Below are positions 57,192 to 64,000 of a stretch of DNA of 64,000 nt, one piece after another (within the stretch, counting starts at the first letter, position 1; every line of letters starts with the position of its first letter). The notes below the pieces were generated by a model. It worked only from the letters and a program-made list of their open reading frames with translations, was not told the DNA's origin and did no database searches. Both the position numbers and the translations under genes were made by a program. Source of the stretch: Anthostomella pinea (Eukaryota > Ascomycota > Sordariomycetes > Xylariales > Xylariaceae); the NCBI GenBank assembly GCA_963556695.1, contig CAUWAG010000007.1, forward strand, positions 4,464,001 through 4,528,000, in the 5' to 3' direction.

Positions 57192-58771
57192 ATGGTCAAC
57201 ATTGAGATTAGCCTTTCGGCCTCGGTCGTTTTCCTCCTCGTATGCTACTACATAGCCAACTGCGTGGGCGCATGGCAACGTCTCCGTCACATACCCGGGC
57301 CGTTCTGGGCACGATGGAGCCGGATCTGGTTGATCAAACAAATATACGGCGGGGTTTACATGGACAAAATTCAAGAATTACACGCACAGTACGGCCCTGT
57401 TGTCATTCTAGCCCCAGACTTCCTGTCCGTCAGCGACCCGGGCGAGATCAAGAGGATCAGCGGAGTGCGGTCAGTATGGGGCCGTGGCACGCCATATCTT
57501 GGATTTCGCAGCGCACCGGGCAAGGACAGCCTCTTCAGCGTGCGCGATCGAAAGGCCAATGATAAGCTGCGGGGGATGTTGATGGGCGGCTACACAGGCA
57601 GGAGCGTTGAGAGCGTCGAGGCTATGGTCGACGAACACGTGCTGAAGCTGGAAAAGCTCATCGAGGACAAATATATCATGACGCCCTCGGGCTATCGGCC
57701 TGTGGATTTCGGCGAAAAGGCCATGTACATGACCATGGATGTCATATCGTGCTTTGCCTTTCGGAACTGCTTTGGCTGTTTAGAGCGGGACAGTGACTTT
57801 CATACGTATCTGAAAGTCACCCAAAACGTTGCGCGCGTCCTCGCATCCCTGTGCGTCATGCCTCTGTTCCAGGCCTTCATGAGTAGCCCGTCGCTGAAGT
57901 GGCTTCTGCCAAAGGGAGGGTTTTTCGATCCCATCATCAAGATCGCCCGAGCAGCCGTCTCCGAGCGATACGGGCCGGATAAGAAGCAAAGAAGCGATGT
58001 CCTGGGCGCCTGGGTCGCCGCCGGACTGACGGAGAAAGAAGCCGAGGTTGAAACTGTCGGGCAACTGGCGGCTACCGCGATGCGTGCTACAATGCTGTAT
58101 CTTCTCAGTAACCCGGGGGCGTATCAAAAACTGCAGGGCGAGATCGACCACTTCGTCAGGTCCAAGGCGATATCGCAAACCGCCGTGCTTCCCGAAGGCG
58201 AGATCAAGAACTGGCTGTATCTCGAAGCCGTCGTCAAAGAGGCGCTGCGCATCTTCCCACCCGTCGCCATGATGCCCAGGAGTGCCGCAGTGACTGATAC
58301 ACTCTGTGGGCTCACCGTACCGCCAAATACCAACGTTGACCTTGCGGTCAAACCCGCATTGCGCAGCACGTCTATATTCGGCCAGGATGCCGACTTGTTC
58401 AGGCCGGAACGCTGGATTGAAGTCGATGTGGACACATTTAAACAGAGAGAGGAGACTCTTAGGTTTGTGTAAGTTCTGTGAGACGAGATGCGTGGTCTGG
58501 ACCTTCAAGTTTCTATCCTCAACATTAGTGCTGACGACGGACGACTAGGTTCGGAGGCCCGAGCCGCCGGGAATGCCCCGGAAAGGGGCTCGCGCTTCTC
58601 CAGCTTCACAAAACCTTCTTCGACGTACGGCCAATGTGCGACTTGCTGGGACATGAGCATGAAGCTAATTCGCATCAACGCAGCTGTTTCGCTGCTTTGA
58701 TTTCACCATTCCAGATCCCGTCAATCCATGGAAGGCTGTCAATACCCGCATTTGGAATATCTCGGATATGA
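57192..58771 (+). CDS. Cytochrome P450 lacking the I-helix AGxDT motif
   Basis: Two exons (57192-58468 and 58549-58771) around an 80-nt intron (GTAAGT donor) give 499 aa. An N-terminal membrane anchor (about 5-25) and the Pro-rich hinge HIPGPF are present. The K-helix ExxR (EALR near residue 352), the PERW motif and the heme-binding FGGPSRRECPGK with its Cys ligand are present. The overall pattern resembles the pisatin-demethylase/benzoate-hydroxylase group. However, the I-helix oxygen-activation motif (AGxDTT) is absent: sequence passes directly from VGQLAA to TAMRATMLYLL near residue 293, consistent with an in-frame deletion. After the heme segment the C-terminus (from about residue 455) does not look like a P450. 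It is probably non-functional or altered. Confidence 0.8.
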
Positions 58772-61021
58772 ACGTGCGGGTTACTAGAAGGGAGTAACAA
58801 CCTTCGTAGATAAAAGGGGGTTTTAGACAGACTGTTTGGCCGGACTTGGATTCCAGAGGGTAGCTCAGCCCATGAGGCCTGCTGCTGCTGCCACCAGGGC
58901 CCGGGGATAAGGGTAGGTTGAGGCCGGCAGCCTAGGTCCAGGAGGAGGTCCAAGGGGTGGTGGAGGCAAAAGAAGGCTTAGATACTTTAGATTTGTCTCT
59001 TTGGACAAGGTGGAAGATGCACGACAGGGACCAAAGCTGAAGGGCCGGTCCCGGGACCGCTTGACCCGTTGGTCTCAAAGCCCAGTTGCCTGGGTAGCAC
59101 CAGGGGAGCATACTGATTCCATGCTATCTGGCGCGAAGCTCTGTCTTTGGGTAGAGGCGCCCCGTGGCGGCGGATTACTCGATTCTTGCTGCCCGCAGAA
59201 ACGATAATGGACAAGCCGGCCTGAGACTTCGGGGCGGGAGCGGCGGCGGCGGCCACCCGGACCCGAAGAACGCCATTGGCCCCGTACCTTGACATTTGGA
59301 GGGTATGAGCCTACAGATGTTGGCCAGGTCGGCTAAGTCAGTTATTTGATTCAATCTCTTACCAGATGGCCTTCAGCTCTCCGTACCAGTGAAAATCTCA
59401 CAACAAGCCAATCCGACCTGGCGGTTGAATCCCCTGACCCCCCCCGGAAGTACACCTCCTGCTCTTCACCGTCGAGGAAAAGAGCTCAGACTCATTCCGT
59501 CAGGTGTTCAGCTGCTCATGAGCAGCCACATTAGTCTGGAGCTACTGGGCTTGACTTGTTGAAAAGTCCATATTCAGGCACGCTCAACGAGGCAAGTCGC
59601 CACTGTCTGGAAAAGCCACTCGACCTACTGAAGGCGGTATATACAGGTGGTAAGCAGGCGTCTTCCGGTGCCACCAAGGTGTTTTTTGATTTGAAATGGA
59701 GTTGAAATACAAATACACAGACCATACATACGCTCAGGCCAATTCTATCAACCCACTGCATCCCGGGTCTCGGTATCTGGCTGTGTACAAGTCAAAGGCA
59801 CACATGGTTGGTTGGTATACCGAATGAACGAACACTACTGAAGCAGTCCCGGTTGAGGCTAATAACAGTAATATTGATTTAAGTAAACTTTACCCCGAAC
59901 TTGACTGACCAGTGATTACGAATCCAGGGGGCGAACATCGCGAGAGAAGCCCTGGACACCACCGGTCTTCCCAAACGGCGAGTATACTTGGTTCCCTATT
60001 CCATTGAAGTAGGGGGGGGGGTCGTTGGACTGGCATGCCATTAACGTGGGAGTGAAAGTTCGGTTCTTGATCAATGAAGCATCTCGGGGCCGTGTTGGGA
60101 TGGAGGGAAGCAGCCGATGTAACATGCACCCGGACTGCCGGAATGGGCGCAGCGACTGGTGCACAACCGCCAGTTGCTTCAGAAATGCTGAAATAATGCG
60201 GCTGTTTGTGTATGCACAGTGTCAAGGCTTGAGCATGTTCTGAAGTGAGTAAGCACTCATCTCAAGCGGAGGGCAAGCCCGATTGCTGCTTGATTGGCGT
60301 GATGAGCAGCAGGTTGGCGTTGGTCTCAAGCTCAAGGATATGAGAGTGGCATACCATGCAGTGTGACTGTTGGATAGTCTAAGGAGTGTTGTTGGTGATC
60401 ACTGATGGTCGGGTAGCAGTGAGTCGGGAATGGTGATAACGGCGCGCATAGGCCCAACCAACATTGAAGTGATCCGGCGCCTAACTTAAAGTTACCCCCG
60501 AGACGATAAGTTTCACATGGACCACAATTGCATTTGTTCACGACCCGAACATTCGGCACCGCTGTGGTCTTCATCAGGTCAGCCCGAGCAGGGACCATCA
60601 ACGACCAACATCCAAGGTTAACATATGAGCTGACCGCGAGCCACGCTTGAGGTGGAAACCTAGGTAAAGGTAAAGTAAGGTAAGTAGGTACCTGTTGTAT
60701 CTCGGCTTTGCGTGGAGGAAGAATGCACCTCTCATGAGCCGAGATCGTCAGGTCTGCCAGGTGCAAGTGGTCTAGGTACGGTAGTGTTGGATCTGAACAG
60801 CCAGACGCTCAAACACTTTACCTCGGAAAAGCCCAGTCTGTCAGGCGGCCTGAGGTATCGGGATGTAGAGGGAAATAGACCCACTTTGCCTGGAAAATGA
60901 ACCAATCAGAAGATCAGGTAACGAAAGGCTGCTTAGCAAACTAGGTACTAAGTGTGTTATAAAGGGCTATAATATATTAATTATTATGAAATTTATAATT
61001 ATAAAGTTATTACATTATATA
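58772..61021. other. Intergenic, no gene supported
   Basis: About 2.2 kb with no recognisable coding segment. A G homopolymer sits near 60011. From about 60950 the composition becomes AT-rich at the border of the transposon relic. Confidence 0.4.
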
Positions 61022-61716
61022 ATGTAGGTCACAAGCAAGCGGGACCCACAAGCGAGTGTGACACTTTTACGAACCTCTCAAACTTTCAATTTCTAACCAG
61101 CATTCTTCTACCCACGACAATGGCACCGTGTTATAACAAATCAGACATGTAGCTAGTTATCCAAACTAAAAAACAAGACCCTTATATTTCTGTTCAAAAA
61201 TTTACTAAAATTTTCTACCTACTAATCTCTATACTGGCTTAGAGAATTGCCGGCCGACCATCATGATGCAATAATATGCTCAATTCTTTAAAACTTACGG
61301 TTTTTAAAGAGAATACTATTTGCTCCTTTATACTCGACCTGAATGCGCGAGCATTTCTGCACCAGTATACGTATGTTGAAGATATGTTGAATCAATTATT
61401 GGCGGTATGTGGGGCTAAACGCGTTGAAAAGAACTGGACGGCAAACTTCATCAAACGTACACTAGGCCTCCGGACGCATTTTCATCGCAGGATGGACTAC
61501 CCGAGGGTCTTGAACAAAGATCCAAATACATATCACACGTGGTTTTGCCAAGTTGCGACAGCAATCACAAAACATGGTATCTAAGACGCGGATATTTATA
61601 ACTTTAACGAGACTGGGTTTATGATGGGCATTATTAGATCTGGCATAGTCATTATAAGCGTCAAAAGACATAACAGGCCTAAACAAGCTTAGCAAAGCAA
61701 CAGGGAATGGTTTACA
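61022..61716 (+). pseudogene. Truncated RIP relic related to the 3.5-kb Fot1-like transposon
   Basis: The 597 bp from 61120 to 61716 align with 3622-4218 of the intact element with no indel, differing only by substitutions, most of them towards A or T. Upstream (61022-61119) a diverged left end with ACAAGCGAGT-like words remains. The initial codons are broken by TAG (61148-61150) and TAA. One open piece survives (61276-61584). The catalytic NFDET block reads NFNET (GAC to AAC) near 61602-61613. Similarity ends abruptly at 61716, so the right two thirds of the element are lost. Confidence 0.85.
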
Positions 61717-63646
61717 TGCCAGGTCAGCACTGTCGACCCCGCACATGACATGGATGCATGTGTGCCGCAACGTGCATATCCACACTGTGATCTTGGTTGT
61801 GAAAGTTGCAAGTTGCAAGTTGCAAGATGTTGCAAGGTGATACGTGCACTTGAACGACCTGGAACTTCCAAGTCCCTCACTCGAGGCCAAGAATTGCATT
61901 TGTACGTAGAGATGAATGCTACCTGCAGGTGATACACTGATAAATGACAATATTACCAACCGTTGACACCGCTTACCATTTCCAAGTTTCCAAGCCGCGG
62001 CCGCCATACCCCCTCCATGGGGCACAGGTCACATACATAGGAGGTACGGTAGAACAAGTCATAGGACTTGAACACAATCAGACTTGCTAACTAGCGGCCC
62101 CTATCTCTGTCTACCAACTCTCCAGAGGGGAAGAGAGACCAACAAGTGGTACCTAGGTAATTGTTCAGTCCATCGGGAAAGCCGAACACCACGGCACGTG
62201 TCAACGGAGGCATAAAGGGAGGCAAACCCGAACTACTGAAATAGGTATAACTTATGGAGAACTGAAAGCTTTGTTCATTTGAAAGACACCTAGATAAAGT
62301 ATTCTTTGGTTTGTTTACAACTACTAATAATTCTTACTCGAGTACTTCCTAACTATAGACAGTCTAGATGCACTTAACGCGTCCCTTGGACGGGCCTGAG
62401 GTAGCCCTACTAAAGTGGTAGGCGGCCGTAAACCATTTCAACAGCAGCAGTCTCGTGATTGTCCCATTTTGAAGATTGTAGTTTTATATTACCTACCTAA
62501 CATGTACACGGATTGATCTGTCAGCCCTTTTGGGTGATCAGTCGTCCCTGGCCCCTCCTCGATGTTGAAGTTTCTAGTTGGTGACATGCAGCTGTGTAGA
62601 GTCACGAGTGAACGTAACCTAGCGGCACTGTGCTTCTTCGGCCCAGCCAGCCACATCGGCAACGCGCTCCCCGACGCCGGTGCGTTAAGCTGGAGGTGAG
62701 ATACGGTCACTGTACGGTCATCCCTTGCGCTATCGCCCCTAGTCTAGAGGTATACATCCCGTACTTCCACCGCACATGTAGCCGGGCTGTCGCACCTGGA
62801 AACAGCAGAGACACCCACGGGCCACGGGCAACCTGCACCCGTGACAGCCTGCCAGCGTGCACCCACCTCACGAGAATCTGATCCTTCCAAGGTTCCACGG
62901 TTGAATCTATCAGCCCCTCCCTCCACGCCTCCCTCACAGGTGCCTACCTAGGTTATTAGTGGCTGTAGCCGATAATAGCGGTGGCAGGATGCGACTTTAG
63001 TGCACTCGCCTACGTCTAAGCCTCACCCGACGTCTGTCTGGTCAACTGCCCAGGTGGTGCACTTCCCAATCACAAACATCCCAATGAATACTGACTGCCC
63101 GTGTACACTCCCCTCTCCCTCTTGTTTGTACATACCACTCACATAATCCCACCCTCACATATACCCTCTCGATCACCGCGTGCAGGCCTTCGAGCCGACA
63201 ACAAAACATATACACACACGCTGGCTTGCACCCTCGCATTTCACGCGCTCAAGGCAGGCCCTTAATCGGAACGAACATAGCGGCAGCACAAGCACCCCCA
63301 GCTGCAGAGCGCGAAGAACGCCACTCCAAACCAAACCCACGAGAATACGAGATACCCGATACGCTGTCACGACTGTACGCGTCTGTTTTCACGTCACTTT
63401 CACTTCTCTTTCTGATCCCGATTCCGTCCTGTTTCTGGGATATCCGACACTGGACAGCTCGCATCCATCCCTGCCGTCAGACAGTCAGACAGTCAGCACC
63501 AGTCAGGTTGGGTAGCCCTACCATCTGCCTGCTCTCCTATCGACCGACGTCTCCTATCACGAACCTCTCGTTTACACCGCGTCACGAGTCAAGACTCCCT
63601 TCCCATTGATTCGGTATACATGATTTCGAGTACGGCAGCGTAAATA
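61717..63646. other. Intergenic with short tandem repeat; 5' flank of last gene
   Basis: A GTTGCAA unit is repeated about four times at 61803-61836. The right part (63060-63640) is C/T-rich, as is common in fungal promoters and 5' leaders. Frames of up to about 127 codons here show no domain. Confidence 0.45.
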
Positions 63647-64000
63647 ATGGGCATACCTGCGCGGTCGCCCCACGACAGGATGGACTCCAGACGGCCTCGC
63701 TCCGGTCAGACCACCGTGTCCGTCAACTTCGATGACCCAGATTCCCTCTCTCCCCACCCTCGCATCAAGTTCGACCTCGCGGAGTGCATCGAGACCAAGA
63801 CCATCACGACGACGACCACCACCAAACGATCCTACCCGCCTCTCTTAGTAAGGGAGTCGAGACCGCTCCTCTCCCTCGACTCCAAGGAGTTTCCCCTGGC
63901 CCAGAAGCCCACCCCTCCCGAGCTGGCCAACTTTACCTTCGACGTCGGTCATGGTCATCGCGACCTCCTCTCCTGGCCGGCTGCTACCGACGAGGAAGGC
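63647..64000 (+). CDS. N-terminus of a conserved protein, cut by window end (possibly F-box/WD40)
   Basis: An open frame of 118 codons starts at 63647 (alternative Met12 at 63680) and runs off the window. It has a Ser/Arg/Pro-rich start, then KFDLAECIETKTITTTTTTK and a RSYPPLLVRESRPLLSLDSKEFPL segment. This N-terminal style recalls fungal F-box/WD40 proteins of the Cdc4/FWD-1 type, which serve as substrate receptors of SCF ubiquitin ligases, but neither the F-box nor the WD repeats are within the window. Family assignment is a recollection, not proven. Confidence 0.5.
   Translation, partial: MGIPARSPHDRMDSRRPRSGQTTVSVNFDDPDSLSPHPRIKFDLAECIETKTITTTTTTKRSYPPLLVRESRPLLSLDSKEFPLAQKPTPPELANFTFDVGHGHRDLLSWPAATDEEG

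Noticed and set aside
1..64000. CRISPR arrays, tRNA or rRNA genes, bacterial-type operons or defence islands
   Set aside because: No regularly spaced repeats, no cloverleaf-like segments and no rRNA words were recognised. The window is clearly eukaryotic with spliced genes.

Overview
The window reads as nuclear DNA of a filamentous ascomycete (Pezizomycotina, probably a plant-associated or plant-litter species). Short introns (about 50-80 nt) with GTRNGT donors and CTAAC/CTGAC branch sites interrupt the genes. Transposon relics show the C-to-T and G-to-A decay typical of repeat-induced point mutation (RIP). The gene content includes a pectin methylesterase, an AA9 lytic polysaccharide monooxygenase, a LysM/GH18 chitinase locus, a cytochrome P450 and secondary-metabolism-type methyltransferases.

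Layout. 1-6 kb is a transposon nest: a decayed pogo-type element, AT-rich RIP relics, a 212-bp MITE and an apparently intact 1.86-kb Fot1/pogo-like element with 54-bp inverted repeats. 6.6-10.3 kb holds a small secreted cysteine-rich protein and an MFS transporter. 10.9-12 kb is a Tc1/mariner relic. 12.7-20.8 kb holds a DUF2456-like membrane protein, an aldehyde dehydrogenase, an RBR-type E3 ubiquitin ligase and a pectin methylesterase. 21.5-24.7 kb holds a broken gene and an unrecognised multi-exon membrane protein. 26.1-30.7 kb is a large chitinase gene with three in-frame stops and two frameshifts. 31.6-32.5 kb is the AA9 enzyme.

34-42 kb holds two paralogous small zinc-binding proteins that share a CxxC...CxxHPG...CC...GC...H pattern, a beta-carbonic anhydrase, an alpha/beta-hydrolase pseudogene carrying a solo LTR, and a DRB0094-type RNA ligase whose intron contains a second kind of MITE. 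44-47.2 kb is an Emp65/TAPT1 family ER membrane protein. 49-58.8 kb looks like a decaying secondary-metabolism locus: an AusD/Trt5-like methyltransferase, a LaeA-like methyltransferase cut in two by a 2.6-kb pogo element (itself carrying a 210-bp MITE), and a divergently transcribed P450 lacking its oxygen-activation motif. A truncated RIP relic of the 3.5-kb element lies at 61 kb, and the window ends inside the first exon of a plus-strand gene.

The main theme is genome turnover. RIP has removed catalytic residues of transposases, MITEs have moved recently, and several accessory enzyme genes are at different stages of loss. Housekeeping genes (RBR ligase, Emp65, ALDH, carbonic anhydrase, RNA ligase) read cleanly between them. 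No CRISPR, tRNA or rRNA was seen. No convincing new defence-type system was found. The least ordinary intact unit is the RNA ligase beside the zinc-motif gene. All functional calls rest on reading the sequence and on remembered family features; no database search was run.
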